Of a DNA stretch of 60,154 nucleotides, positions 1 to 8,756 are shown piece by piece (within the stretch, counting starts at the first letter, position 1; every line of letters starts with the position of its first letter). Source of the stretch: Flavobacteriales bacterium UBA7878 (GTDB taxonomy: Bacteria; Bacteroidota; Bacteroidia; Flavobacteriales; Schleiferiaceae); NCBI GenBank assembly GCA_002501205.1, contig DLRW01000071.1, positions 1 through 60,154 of the forward strand, given 5' to 3'. The notes below the pieces were generated by a model. That model was not told the DNA's origin. It searched no databases and worked only from the letters and a program-made list of their open reading frames with translations. Made by a program: the position numbers and the translations under genes.

Positions 1-59
1 TCCCCATGGGCAATTTCTCGGCCGTCGGCATAGGTCTCAAAATAAATCTCGATCCATGA
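1..59 (+). CDS. 3' end of upstream gene, probably DUF5683-like membrane protein (partial)
   Basis: Only the last 18 codons are in the window. The frame starting at base 3 reads PMGNFSAVGIGLKINLDP and stops with TGA at 57-59. The alternating hydrophobic pattern (VGIGLKINL) fits a final beta strand or membrane segment. The stop overlaps the dapB start as ATGA, the usual sign of one operon. In many Bacteroidota the order is parA, parB, a DUF5683 gene, dapB, lepB, so DUF5683 is the best guess, but it rests on gene order and a few residues. The dapB frame is also open upstream, so a dapB extension cannot be fully excluded. Confidence 0.4.
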   Translation, partial: PMGNFSAVGIGLKINLDP

Positions 60-772
60 AAGTAGCCTTAGTAGGATACGGAAAGATGGGCAAAACCCTG
101 GAAAAGATTTTAGTGGATCGCGGTCATGAAGTTGTGGCCCGTTTTGGTTCGGAAGGCATTCAAGTTGCCGAATTGAAAAAGGCCGATGTAGCCATTGAGT
201 TCTCAGTTCCGGAAGCAGCCTATGGCAACCTTAAAACTTGCTTGGAATCTAGCGTACCCATAGTAACCGGCACTACCGGCTGGCTAGATCGTTACGATGA
301 AATTGTATCCCTCTGCGAGCAGCAAAAAGGTGGATTGATATATGCCTCTAACTTTAGTTTAGGCGTAAATCTCTTTTTTGCCCTCAATCGTTATTTGGCC
401 GAATTGATGGCTCCTTATTCCGATTACAATGCGGAGATGACCGAAATTCATCATATCCATAAACTGGATGCCCCATCCGGCACCGCCATTAGTTTAGCTG
501 AAGACCTAATTAAAAGTCTTCCTCAAAAAGATAAGTGGGCTTTACAAGAAAATACTCAATCGGATTCTGATTTGAGTATTAAAGCCATCCGTGAAAACGA
601 AGTACCCGGCACCCATAGCATTCGCTATAGCAGTGCCATCGACGATATTGAAATTACCCATACTGCGCATAACCGCCAAGGCTTTGCATTAGGCGCTGTA
701 ATTGCTGCCGAATACCTAAATGGCAAACAAGGCGTTTACAGCATGCGCGATGTATTAAATTTACCATCATGA
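56..772 (+). CDS. dapB: 4-hydroxy-tetrahydrodipicolinate reductase
   Basis: DapB catalyses the NAD(P)H-dependent reduction step of the diaminopimelate/lysine pathway in the cytoplasm. The N-terminal dinucleotide-binding loop is GYGKMG (residues 7-12). GTTGW (72-76) and ASNFSLGVN (97-105) are typical of the family. The catalytic signature EIHHIHKLDAPSGTA lies at 130-144 with the HH and K of the active site. At 238 aa it is close to the usual length and looks complete. The start ATG overlaps the preceding stop (ATGA) and its own TGA overlaps the lepB start, so the genes are probably co-transcribed. Confidence 0.95.
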   Translation: MKVALVGYGKMGKTLEKILVDRGHEVVARFGSEGIQVAELKKADVAIEFSVPEAAYGNLKTCLESSVPIVTGTTGWLDRYDEIVSLCEQQKGGLIYASNFSLGVNLFFALNRYLAELMAPYSDYNAEMTEIHHIHKLDAPSGTAISLAEDLIKSLPQKDKWALQENTQSDSDLSIKAIRENEVPGTHSIRYSSAIDDIEITHTAHNRQGFALGAVIAAEYLNGKQGVYSMRDVLNLPS

Positions 773-2424
773 GTATAGGCCTTACGCTGATTTTTCTTAC
801 CCTCCTGCAAGTATATTATGGAGTTTTAGCCCTTCGCTTTATTACTGGCGCCGGCTATAAAAGTTGGCAAGCCCTGCTGCCCTATTACAATATCTACATC
901 ATGACCAAGGTGATTCACCGTCCTTGGTGGTGGACCATCCTGGCGATTTTACCGGTGGTGGGTAATGTAATGATGGTAGTGATCTTCTTTGAGCTGATGC
1001 ACATGTACCGCATCGCCAATATCATCAATACCGTATTGGGAGTGATTACCCTCGGTCTCTATTTCGGTTATCTGGGCTATACCAGCAAATTGAAGTATCA
1101 AGATCGTGATATTCAAATCATCCGTAAATACATTAGTGAAGGCTTTGCTTCCATCGTATTTGCAGTGGTGGCCGCTACTTTAATTCGCGCTTATACCTTC
1201 GAAGCCTTTACCATCCCTACTCCATCGATGGAGAAATCACTGATGGTGGGTGACTTCCTCTTCGTAAGCAAATTGCAGTATGGCAGTCGTTTACCCATGA
1301 CTCCCTTCTCGCTTCCGCTGATGCACAATAAGGTTCCTTTTACCGAAGTGAAATCCTTTAGTGATGCGGTGACCTTTCCTTATTTACGCTTACCCAAGAT
1401 TAGCGATGTAAAGCGCAATGATCCGGTGGTTTTCAATTATCCCATGGAAGACTATTATCCGGTAGATAAGCGCGAGCACTATGTAAAGCGCTGCCTGGGC
1501 TTACCCGGAGATCAATTAAATATTAAAGATGGTGAGGTTTACATTAATGGAGAAACCCAAGAAATGCCGGATCGCACCATTAAACAATTCCAGTATTTTG
1601 TGCGTACTCAGGGTTATTTAAATGAAAATAAGCTTAAGGAAGACTTCGACATCAATACCACTGGAGATGCTAACAATGTAATCGATTTACGTGAATTACA
1701 CGCAAACATTGTACGTAACTATGGAAATCGAGTAGGCCAGATAGAGATCCCTCAGGGTATGCAAGATTATGTGGTTACCATTAGCGATGCGGCTATTGAG
1801 ACCTTTAAGCAAATTTCGAATATCGACACCCTCTTTGTACTTAATCACAAGTATTTAGATAAGTCCATCCCTTCCAGTTTGCAGTTTTATTATGCTGCTT
1901 ATCACGACAATGGTTCTCAAATCTTCCCTCCCGGAAACCCTTATCATTGGACCCGCGATAATTTCGGCCCCATTCAAATTCCATCGGCCGGGTCGCAAGT
2001 GGAGCTCACCATCAATAATTACCATCTCTACAAGCGTATTATTGAAGTATATGAGGGGCATGACTTTAAAGTAGTTTCTCCCAAACAAGGGATGAGTCAT
2101 AAGTTTATTATTGACGGACAAGAACAAACGCATTACACCTTTGCCCAAGATTATTACTGGATGATGGGAGATAACCGTCATAATTCACTGGATAGTCGCT
2201 ACTGGGGTTTTGTACCTGCCGACCATATCGTAGGAAAGCCGGTATTCATTTGGATGAGCTACGACAAATACGCCAGTGGCATGGATAAGATTCGTACCGA
2301 CCGTGTATTTACCACCGTTAGTGGCGAAGGCGAACGTCGCTCTTATTTCTGGTACTTTATTGGCGTAGTGGCTGCTTTCTATGGTTTCCGTTACTGGCGG
2401 AATAAGAAAAAGCAGGCCGCTTGA
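769..2424 (+). CDS. lepB: Signal peptidase I with N-terminal membrane domain
   Basis: This inner-membrane peptidase removes Sec/Tat signal peptides. Residues 1-110 hold several hydrophobic segments (DUF5684-like N-terminus common in Bacteroidota). A further membrane anchor at about 125-142 precedes the S26 catalytic domain. The nucleophile is Ser153 in TPSMEKS and the general base is Lys240 in YVKRCLGLPGD. The conserved box MMGDNRHNSLDSRYWG is at 465-480. The long insertion between the Lys and GDN boxes and the C-terminal hydrophobic segment (about 524-540) are normal for this phylum. Start and stop overlap the neighbours (ATGA and TTGA). Confidence 0.93.
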   Translation: MSIGLTLIFLTLLQVYYGVLALRFITGAGYKSWQALLPYYNIYIMTKVIHRPWWWTILAILPVVGNVMMVVIFFELMHMYRIANIINTVLGVITLGLYFGYLGYTSKLKYQDRDIQIIRKYISEGFASIVFAVVAATLIRAYTFEAFTIPTPSMEKSLMVGDFLFVSKLQYGSRLPMTPFSLPLMHNKVPFTEVKSFSDAVTFPYLRLPKISDVKRNDPVVFNYPMEDYYPVDKREHYVKRCLGLPGDQLNIKDGEVYINGETQEMPDRTIKQFQYFVRTQGYLNENKLKEDFDINTTGDANNVIDLRELHANIVRNYGNRVGQIEIPQGMQDYVVTISDAAIETFKQISNIDTLFVLNHKYLDKSIPSSLQFYYAAYHDNGSQIFPPGNPYHWTRDNFGPIQIPSAGSQVELTINNYHLYKRIIEVYEGHDFKVVSPKQGMSHKFIIDGQEQTHYTFAQDYYWMMGDNRHNSLDSRYWGFVPADHIVGKPVFIWMSYDKYASGMDKIRTDRVFTTVSGEGERRSYFWYFIGVVAAFYGFRYWRNKKKQAA

Positions 2425-3026
2425 TTCAAGGACTGTTCAGCTTAACTTACTGGGGGCCTGTCTCCTATTATGCGCAGCTCATCCGCTGTGATCAAGTTAT
2501 TCTGGAACAATACGATCGCTTTCAAAAGCAGACTTATCGCAACCGTTGCTATATCGACGGTCCCAATGGCGAGCTCATGCTCAATTTGGCCATCGACAAA
2601 AACAGTCGGGGCTTAATGCGGGATACCCAAATCAGTGATCGCGATCATTGGCCACAGCAACATTGGCAAGCCTTAAATACCTCCTATGGGGGCAGTCCTT
2701 TTTTTGATGCCCTGGCACCGGAGATTGAAGCCCTCTTTGCCAAAGCACCCCAAAATTTAGCGGAGCTTAATCTGGCTACAACCCAACTGATTTTAAAATG
2801 GTTGCGCTTTGATGGAAGTATTAAACTCAGTGAAAACTGGCTAGAGCCTCATCAGGCTGAAAACGACTTCCGTGAAAGCTTCTCTCCTAAACATCGCTCG
2901 GAACATCAAAATCCGGTGTATCCGCAAGTATTTGATCATAAAACCGCTTTCAAATCAGAGCTCTCGGTTTTAGATTTAATCTTCAATGAAGGTCCAGCGG
3001 CTTACGACTATTTAAGGCAGCTATAA
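2421..3026 (+). CDS. WbqC family protein
   Basis: The 201-aa protein opens with the WbqC-type pattern YWGPVSYYAQLI followed by FQKQTYRNRCYI, matching the family implicated in O-antigen or glycan modification and often found beside lepB in Bacteroidota. No signal peptide or membrane segment is visible, so it is probably cytoplasmic. The start is TTG at 2421, overlapping the lepB stop as TTGA. An ATG start would remove the conserved N-terminus. The biochemical role is not established. Confidence 0.8.
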   Translation: MIQGLFSLTYWGPVSYYAQLIRCDQVILEQYDRFQKQTYRNRCYIDGPNGELMLNLAIDKNSRGLMRDTQISDRDHWPQQHWQALNTSYGGSPFFDALAPEIEALFAKAPQNLAELNLATTQLILKWLRFDGSIKLSENWLEPHQAENDFRESFSPKHRSEHQNPVYPQVFDHKTAFKSELSVLDLIFNEGPAAYDYLRQL

Positions 3027-3041
3027 TTTGTATTTTCGCGC

Positions 3042-4133
3042 ATGCTCCAAAGGTTCCCCATCATTGCGGTGCTGCTCTGCTTAATTATGGCGAGCCCCGC
3101 TCTTCTCGCACAAGACTGCCCAAAAACCTGGGCTAAAGTTACCGCCCCCAGTGGCTTAATTCTGCGTAAAGCACCCGGTAAAGGATTTATCCGCACTATT
3201 CCGCAAAACGATACCGTACATTATTGTGCCGACAGCAGCTATGGCGAATTGCAATATGAAGGAATCAAAGGCTTTTGGCGCCAGGTAAACTATAAAGGTG
3301 AGCAGGGCTATTCCTTCGATGGATTTTTGGAAAGCATTGAACTCAGTTTTGAAACCGATAGCATTATTGAAGCTTCTAAAAAATTGCTGGCGGGTGACAG
3401 CTTAGGGGATAGCACAAAACCAGCCCAAGAGGAAGTACTAAAAACCCCACATATTTACCTCCCCAATCCTGAATTCCAATTCTTAACCGAGACCTATAAT
3501 TACTGCGGTCCGGTGCAGGATATTAACCTCAAACTCTATTGGTACGGGGTATTTCTGGATGATGAAATTAATCCCACCGGGGCCATGGCCATTAAACCTT
3601 TAAACCTAAATGTGGTTTTAAGTAAAAACCAGAATGGCCAAAGCATGGAATTTGATGTACTTACGGATCAGGATGAACGAAGCCTATTCCTATTTGGGGT
3701 ACCGGGTTCCTATCCTTATCAGGAAGTGCAACTAGCTGATGTTCTAAAAACAATTAGCATCCGCGGTAAGCGCTTATTCCCGGGCCAGGAGTGGAACTTA
3801 GATGCCCAAAACGGATTGAAGCTCAGTGCCACCGGTTCCATTACTAAGGCTGGTCCTTGCCCGGAAGCCGAAAACTATAAGCTGGTAGCCAGTATGGGCT
3901 TTGGTGCCGAAGCTAAAACACAAGACCTCAAAGAAGTGCTGGGCGACTATGGTAGCTGCAGCATCCCCGAATTATACTGGTATGGCGACCTTAGTGGTGA
4001 TGGCCTGCCCGAAATCATTTTTGTAAGTGTGCGTGAAGAGCAAAATGTCTTCAGCTTTTTGCAAAGTGATGCCTTCTCACCTCAACTTTTCTCTCTCAAG
4101 GCGGTATTTACCGTTGAAAATTGCGCGAACTAA
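3042..4133 (+). CDS. Secreted SH3 domain-containing protein
   Basis: A signal peptide occupies residues 1-24 (cut after ALLAQ). A bacterial SH3-like segment follows at about 28-98 (WAKVTAPSGLILRKAPGKG, then GFWRQVNYKGEQGYSFDGFL), a fold often used to bind cell-wall or peptide ligands. The rest is beta-rich and ends with GDLSGDGLPEIIFVS, a calcium-binding-like FG-GAP/VCBS pattern also seen in Bacteroidota SH3 lipoproteins. It lies 15 nt after the WbqC gene, and its TAA overlaps the next start (TAATG), which suggests continued co-transcription. Function is unknown. Confidence 0.75.
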   Translation: MLQRFPIIAVLLCLIMASPALLAQDCPKTWAKVTAPSGLILRKAPGKGFIRTIPQNDTVHYCADSSYGELQYEGIKGFWRQVNYKGEQGYSFDGFLESIELSFETDSIIEASKKLLAGDSLGDSTKPAQEEVLKTPHIYLPNPEFQFLTETYNYCGPVQDINLKLYWYGVFLDDEINPTGAMAIKPLNLNVVLSKNQNGQSMEFDVLTDQDERSLFLFGVPGSYPYQEVQLADVLKTISIRGKRLFPGQEWNLDAQNGLKLSATGSITKAGPCPEAENYKLVASMGFGAEAKTQDLKEVLGDYGSCSIPELYWYGDLSGDGLPEIIFVSVREEQNVFSFLQSDAFSPQLFSLKAVFTVENCAN

Positions 4134-5758
4134 TGAACTTGGAATTTAACAAGAACGAAGACCATCTGAAACTTCTGGTTTCGGAAGTAAAAACCAAACT
4201 CCATAAAATCCACAAAGGCGGCGGCGATAAAAAGATTGCCAAACAACATGAGCAAGGAAAACTTACGGCTCGTGAGCGTATCGCCTATTTATTAGATTCG
4301 AAGAAACCTCAAATTGAGATTGGTGCCTTTGCCGGCTATGATATGTATGCCGAGCATGGAGGCTGTCCTGGTGGTGGAGTTGTGGTGGTTTTGGGTTATA
4401 TCAAGGGCCGCATGACCTTAGTAGTAGCCAATGATGCCACGGTTAAGGCTGGCGCCTGGTTCCCTATTACCGGCAAGAAAAACTTACGGGCTCAGGAATT
4501 GGCCATGGAAAACCATATTCCAATCATTTACCTGGTAGATAGTGCCGGCGTGTATCTACCGATGCAGGATGAAATATTTCCTGATAAAGAACACTTCGGT
4601 CGCATCTTTAGAAATAATGCCATCCTATCCTCTAAAGGGATTAGTCAAATTGCCGCGATCATGGGTTCCTGCGTTGCCGGTGGTGCCTATTTGCCCATTA
4701 TGAGTGATGAGGCTTTGATCGTTGATAAAACCGGATCTATATTTTTGGCAGGCTCCTATTTAGTGAAAGCGGCCATTGGAGAAGATATTGATAATGAAAC
4801 CCTCGGTGGAGCTACAACGCACAGCGAAATCTCTGGGGTTACCGATTATAAGGCCAAAGATGATAAGGATGCCTTAACTAGCATCCAGAATATTGTCGAT
4901 AAAATGGGCGATAGCATTAAGGCTGGTTTTAATCGCGCCAAAGCCCAAAAGCCGGCTAAAGATCCTAAAGAAATTTACGGCTTAATTCCACGGGATGGCA
5001 AGCCCTATAAGACTTTAGACATTATTGAACGCCTGGTAGACAATTCAGAGTTTGAAGAATATAAGGCGGGATATGGTCGTACAATCATTACCGGCTATGC
5101 ACGTATCGATGGTTGGGCGGTAGGTATAGTGGCGAACAACCGCGAATTACTGCGCACTAAAAAGGGCGAGACTCAATTTGGAGGAGTAATTTATTCCGAT
5201 TCAGCCGATAAGGCTTCCCGCTTTATTGCCAATTGCAATCAGAAGAAAATCCCATTGGTATTCTTGCAGGATGTGACCGGCTTTATGGTAGGATCGCGCA
5301 GTGAGCACGGTGGTATTATTAAGGATGGCGCCAAAATGGTGAATACCATGAGTAATTCGGTGGTACCCAAGTTTACGGTAATCATTGGCAATAGCTTTGG
5401 TGCTGGTAATTATGCCATGTGTGGTAAGGCTTACGATCCCCGACTCATTGTAGCTTGGCCTAACAGTAAGCTGGCGGTAATGGGTGGAGCTCAAGCCGCG
5501 AAGGTGCTCTTGCAAATTGAAAAAGCCAGCTTAAAATCCAGAGGTGAGGAAATCAGTAAGGAGCAGGAAGAAGCGATGCTCAAGAAAATTCAGGATCGCT
5601 ACGAAGAGCAAATGAAGCCGGAATATGCCGCAGCTCGTTTGTGGACCGACGCTATTATTGATCCCTTAGACACCCGTACCTGGATAAGCATGGGGATTGA
5701 AATGGCGAACCATGCTCCCATTGAAAGAGCTTACAACCCGGGCATAATTCAAGCTTAA
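4133..5758 (+). CDS. Acyl-CoA carboxylase beta subunit (methylcrotonoyl-CoA carboxylase type)
   Basis: This is the carboxyltransferase subunit that moves CO2 from biotin to an acyl-CoA. Both crotonase-fold halves are present: SAGVYLPMQDEIFPD and GSCVAGGAYLPIMSDEALIV in the N half; GGIIKDGAKMV, GNSFGAGNYAMCGKAYDP and WPNSKLAVMGGAQAAKVL in the C half. The string HFGRIFRNNAILSSKGISQIAAIMGSC resembles the methylcrotonoyl subtype more than the propionyl one, so leucine breakdown is likely but not proven. I prefer the ATG at 4133, giving 541 aa and a TAATG overlap, over a TTG 12 nt upstream. No biotin-carboxylase subunit lies in the window. Confidence 0.88.
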   Translation: MNLEFNKNEDHLKLLVSEVKTKLHKIHKGGGDKKIAKQHEQGKLTARERIAYLLDSKKPQIEIGAFAGYDMYAEHGGCPGGGVVVVLGYIKGRMTLVVANDATVKAGAWFPITGKKNLRAQELAMENHIPIIYLVDSAGVYLPMQDEIFPDKEHFGRIFRNNAILSSKGISQIAAIMGSCVAGGAYLPIMSDEALIVDKTGSIFLAGSYLVKAAIGEDIDNETLGGATTHSEISGVTDYKAKDDKDALTSIQNIVDKMGDSIKAGFNRAKAQKPAKDPKEIYGLIPRDGKPYKTLDIIERLVDNSEFEEYKAGYGRTIITGYARIDGWAVGIVANNRELLRTKKGETQFGGVIYSDSADKASRFIANCNQKKIPLVFLQDVTGFMVGSRSEHGGIIKDGAKMVNTMSNSVVPKFTVIIGNSFGAGNYAMCGKAYDPRLIVAWPNSKLAVMGGAQAAKVLLQIEKASLKSRGEEISKEQEEAMLKKIQDRYEEQMKPEYAAARLWTDAIIDPLDTRTWISMGIEMANHAPIERAYNPGIIQA

Positions 5759-5781
5759 AGCTGAAAGGCAATAAATGGGGC

Positions 5782-5830
5782 TTTTCCCTGCGGCATTGAG
5801 CATAGATTTATGCTAAATTCGCTGGGAAAA
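5782..5830 (+). promoter_or_regulatory. Nested inverted repeat just upstream of hybrid regulator
   Basis: Outer arms TTTTCCCTGCG (5782-5792) and CGCTGGGAAAA (5820-5830) pair with one mismatch. Inner arms AGCATA (5799-5804) and TATGCT (5809-5814) pair perfectly around GATT. The structure ends 7 nt before the ATG at 5838. It lacks a T-run, so it looks more like an operator or 5'-UTR hairpin than an intrinsic terminator for 4133-5758. The role is inferred from position only. Confidence 0.5.
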
Positions 5831-5837
5831 CTCTGCC

Positions 5838-8528
5838 ATGCCTTTGCCCCCTTATAAGCTCCTTCGGCTTTTACTCTTTACCTTCCTACTGCCTAATAGC
5901 GTATGGAGTCAGGGAAATCAGGGTATTCAGAGCTTTAGCATCACGGATTCAGAAATCTACAATGCCGACTTTAGGGATTCACTAGTTGTAATTAAGGATT
6001 TAGATTCTATTCCCCTAAATGCCGATCAATACAGTTTCATCAGTAAAGAACTTGGAGATCATACCCATGGGCAATTCCTTTATTTTCAATTAGATAATCG
6101 CAGTGGAGCAGATCTCAGTTTGTTTCTTCGCTTTTGTCGATTGGCGAATCGCATTGTGCTTTTCCATTTTAAGGAAAAGGGAATTCAGGTTGATAGTTTA
6201 GGTCAGGCTAAAAATGCGCTACCCAGCGCACATCATTATTTACCATTACAGTTAGCGTCTAATGATGGCCAGGCCTTATTGGTTTATCTGGGCTTTGATC
6301 CCTCAAATACCAATCCCCATTACACAGAGTTATTCCTCTTTGAAGCCTCAGCTTTAAGAGCAGAATACTATCAAAAAACCCGCATTCAAAACCTCTATGC
6401 CGGTATGATACTCTTGATCGGTCTCTTTGCTTTTGTAGCGGCCTATCTTATCAAATACCGAGCGCTGGTTTATTTTGGCTTGCACATGCTTTTTTGGATT
6501 CCTTATTTCCAGATTCGCAGCAATTTAAATCCCTTTTGGCTAAGCTGGTTCAAAGAAATTGATCCCTTTAAACCCAGTTTAATTGTACTCTCCTTCCTAA
6601 CTCTTTTTGGAGGGCTTTTTGTGGAAGAATACCTACAATTAAGGCAAAGGAATAAAAAAGGTTTTTGGTTTTTCAGCCTTAGTCACCTTATCACCTTAGG
6701 CCTCCTGCTTATTTCCATTTTTGGTCCCCTGCTCTACTGGATTAATTATGCCCTGGCCTATGTACTGGTGGTGCATCTATTTATGGTAATCTTCTTCAGT
6801 ATCCAAAAAGTAGAAGCGGCCCAGCGATTATTAATTTCTTTCGTGATTTTGCTTGTTGGAGCTTTATTAATGACTATCACCGAGTTGGGCTGGGTTCCCA
6901 ATTCCTCTTTTAGTCCTTATTTTTTTCAGATCGGAACAGTAATCTTCTCATTAATCCTCTTCTTCTCACTGGCGGCCGAGGTGACTAAAATCCAGCAAGA
7001 GCGACGAGAAGCCCAACAACTGATCACTATTAAGAGCCGCTTTTTCGAAGACATATCCCACGAATTGCGCAGTCCCCTTACTTTGGTGGCTGATCCGGTT
7101 AAGCGGGTTTGGGATAATCTGCCGGAAGGCGAACAAAAAGAAGCCCTGGGTATTGCTAAGAACGCCACGGAAGGCTTACAAAATCTGGTCAACCAAATTT
7201 TAGATTTAAGCAGACAAGAGTTTAATCCTCCTCAGCTTATCTTAAAGAAACAGGATTTAAACGCCTTCCTCAATTATCAGTTAAGTCAATTTAGCTCTTT
7301 GGCTCAAGAGCGTGGTATTCGACTTAAATATCAAGGAACCGAGAATCCCCTTTTCTTTCCATTTGATGGGGAGAAAATGCAGCAGATTATTGCCAATTTA
7401 CTGAGTAATGCTATTAAGTTCAGTTCCACAGGTTCTCTTGTGAGATTAAAATTGCAAAGTCTGGAGAATCGGACAGTGCAGATTCAAGTGGAAGATCAAG
7501 GAGCGGGCATCAGTGCCAAAGCCCTACCCTATATCTTCGATCGATTTTATCAGGATCCGGAAGCTCCTCGCAATCCCATGGCAGGGACCGGTATTGGATT
7601 AGCACTCTGCAAAGCCCTGGTTGAGCAACATGGAGGTAACATAAAAGTGGATAGTCAAATCAAGCTAGGAAGCCTCTTTAGTATTGAAATCCCTTATCCT
7701 GAAAACTTTGAAGACCTTGTAGAATTAGAGTCTATTGAAGAAGATCGATCAGAGCCGGATTCTGGCGAAATCAATCCGAGCCATAAGGCCACCGTATTAA
7801 TAGTAGAAGACCATCCCGACCTGAGGAAATACTTACAATCATGCCTAAATCTTGATTTTGAGGTCCTTTTAGCGGAAAACGGAAACACAGGTTGGGAGAT
7901 TGCCCAGGCTCAAATGCCGGATTTGATCATCAGCGATTTAATGATGCCCGAATTGGATGGCAAGGAACTCACCTTGAAATTAAAGAACCATCCCCAAACC
8001 AGTCATATCCCTATTATCCTGCTTACTGCTAAAAGTGAACAGCAGGCCGTTAATGAAGGATTGGCGGCTGGCGCCGATGATTATCTGGCCAAGCCTTTTG
8101 ATTCGGAAGAACTGCTGTTAAGAGTGAAGAATATCTTAAAGCAAAGAGCGCTGTGGTTGCAAAAACAAGCACAGGAAAACTTACAGCAAGTACAGGAAAA
8201 TACTGTTAATAAGGTAGACAAAGCCTTTTTACAGAAACTGGAGACTTGCCTGGATAAGGAATTCAGCAACCCAAGCTTCGGAGTGGAGAATTTGGCCGAT
8301 GAAGTAGCCATGAGTAAAACCCATCTCAACCGAAAACTAAAGGCCCTCTTAGGCATATCCGCCAATAAGCTTATCCAGAATTTCCGTTTGGATAAAGCCA
8401 AGGAAATGCTGCACCAAAAGGAAGGCAATGTTTCGGAGATAGCCTTTGCCTGTGGCTTTAATAGTGCTGCCTATTTCGTGAAGTGCTTTAAAGATAAATT
8501 CGAAGAAACTCCAGGGCAGTATTTATAG
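5838..8528 (+). CDS. Hybrid two-component regulator: 7TMR-DISM sensor, kinase, receiver, AraC output
   Basis: One 896-aa protein carries a whole signalling path. It has a signal peptide (1-24), a periplasmic beta domain of 7TMR-DISMED2 type (about 40-185), about seven membrane helices (190-385), a HisKA domain with phospho-acceptor His408 in DISHELRSPL, and a HATPase domain (NLLSNAIKFS, DQGAGIS, GTGIGLALCKALVEQHGG). A receiver follows with phospho-acceptor Asp700 in PDLIISDLMMPELDG and Lys in LAKPFD, then a C-terminal AraC helix-turn-helix (about 800-895, GFNSAAYFVKCFKDKF). It stands alone with its own upstream gap and inverted repeat. Ligand and targets are unknown. The next gene downstream (8757) is a candidate target by proximity only. 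Confidence 0.92.
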   Translation: MPLPPYKLLRLLLFTFLLPNSVWSQGNQGIQSFSITDSEIYNADFRDSLVVIKDLDSIPLNADQYSFISKELGDHTHGQFLYFQLDNRSGADLSLFLRFCRLANRIVLFHFKEKGIQVDSLGQAKNALPSAHHYLPLQLASNDGQALLVYLGFDPSNTNPHYTELFLFEASALRAEYYQKTRIQNLYAGMILLIGLFAFVAAYLIKYRALVYFGLHMLFWIPYFQIRSNLNPFWLSWFKEIDPFKPSLIVLSFLTLFGGLFVEEYLQLRQRNKKGFWFFSLSHLITLGLLLISIFGPLLYWINYALAYVLVVHLFMVIFFSIQKVEAAQRLLISFVILLVGALLMTITELGWVPNSSFSPYFFQIGTVIFSLILFFSLAAEVTKIQQERREAQQLITIKSRFFEDISHELRSPLTLVADPVKRVWDNLPEGEQKEALGIAKNATEGLQNLVNQILDLSRQEFNPPQLILKKQDLNAFLNYQLSQFSSLAQERGIRLKYQGTENPLFFPFDGEKMQQIIANLLSNAIKFSSTGSLVRLKLQSLENRTVQIQVEDQGAGISAKALPYIFDRFYQDPEAPRNPMAGTGIGLALCKALVEQHGGNIKVDSQIKLGSLFSIEIPYPENFEDLVELESIEEDRSEPDSGEINPSHKATVLIVEDHPDLRKYLQSCLNLDFEVLLAENGNTGWEIAQAQMPDLIISDLMMPELDGKELTLKLKNHPQTSHIPIILLTAKSEQQAVNEGLAAGADDYLAKPFDSEELLLRVKNILKQRALWLQKQAQENLQQVQENTVNKVDKAFLQKLETCLDKEFSNPSFGVENLADEVAMSKTHLNRKLKALLGISANKLIQNFRLDKAKEMLHQKEGNVSEIAFACGFNSAAYFVKCFKDKFEETPGQYL

Positions 8529-8540
8529 GAGGTCAAATTA

Positions 8541-8629
8541 TTGATCGAATTGCAAATTCGATCAAGTAAACAAATTCGATCTAGTGCAGTTCAAGTTCAC
8601 GATACTGGATTGAATTTGTAATTCAATCC
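8541..8629. repeat. Pair of REP-like palindromes (GGATyGAATT family)
   Basis: Two perfect palindromes lie in the 228-nt gap after the hybrid regulator. At 8541-8565 the arms are TTGATCGAATT and AATTCGATCAA around GCA. At 8607-8629 the arms are GGATTGAATT and AATTCAATCC around TGT. A half copy (AAATTCGATCTAG) sits between them. Close relatives recur at 10014-10072 and 27973-28083, always outside genes. There is no T-run, so these are not ordinary terminators. Confidence 0.8.
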
Positions 8630-8756
8630 TGAATCCTCATTATCAACACCTAAGAACATACAGGTTTCAAATTTTATAAAGCCTGGTTCGATTTTAATAT
8701 CCGGTATCCGGCACTATTCGCTCCTTTGCGGCAGTAAATCTTTCAAAACAATACCT

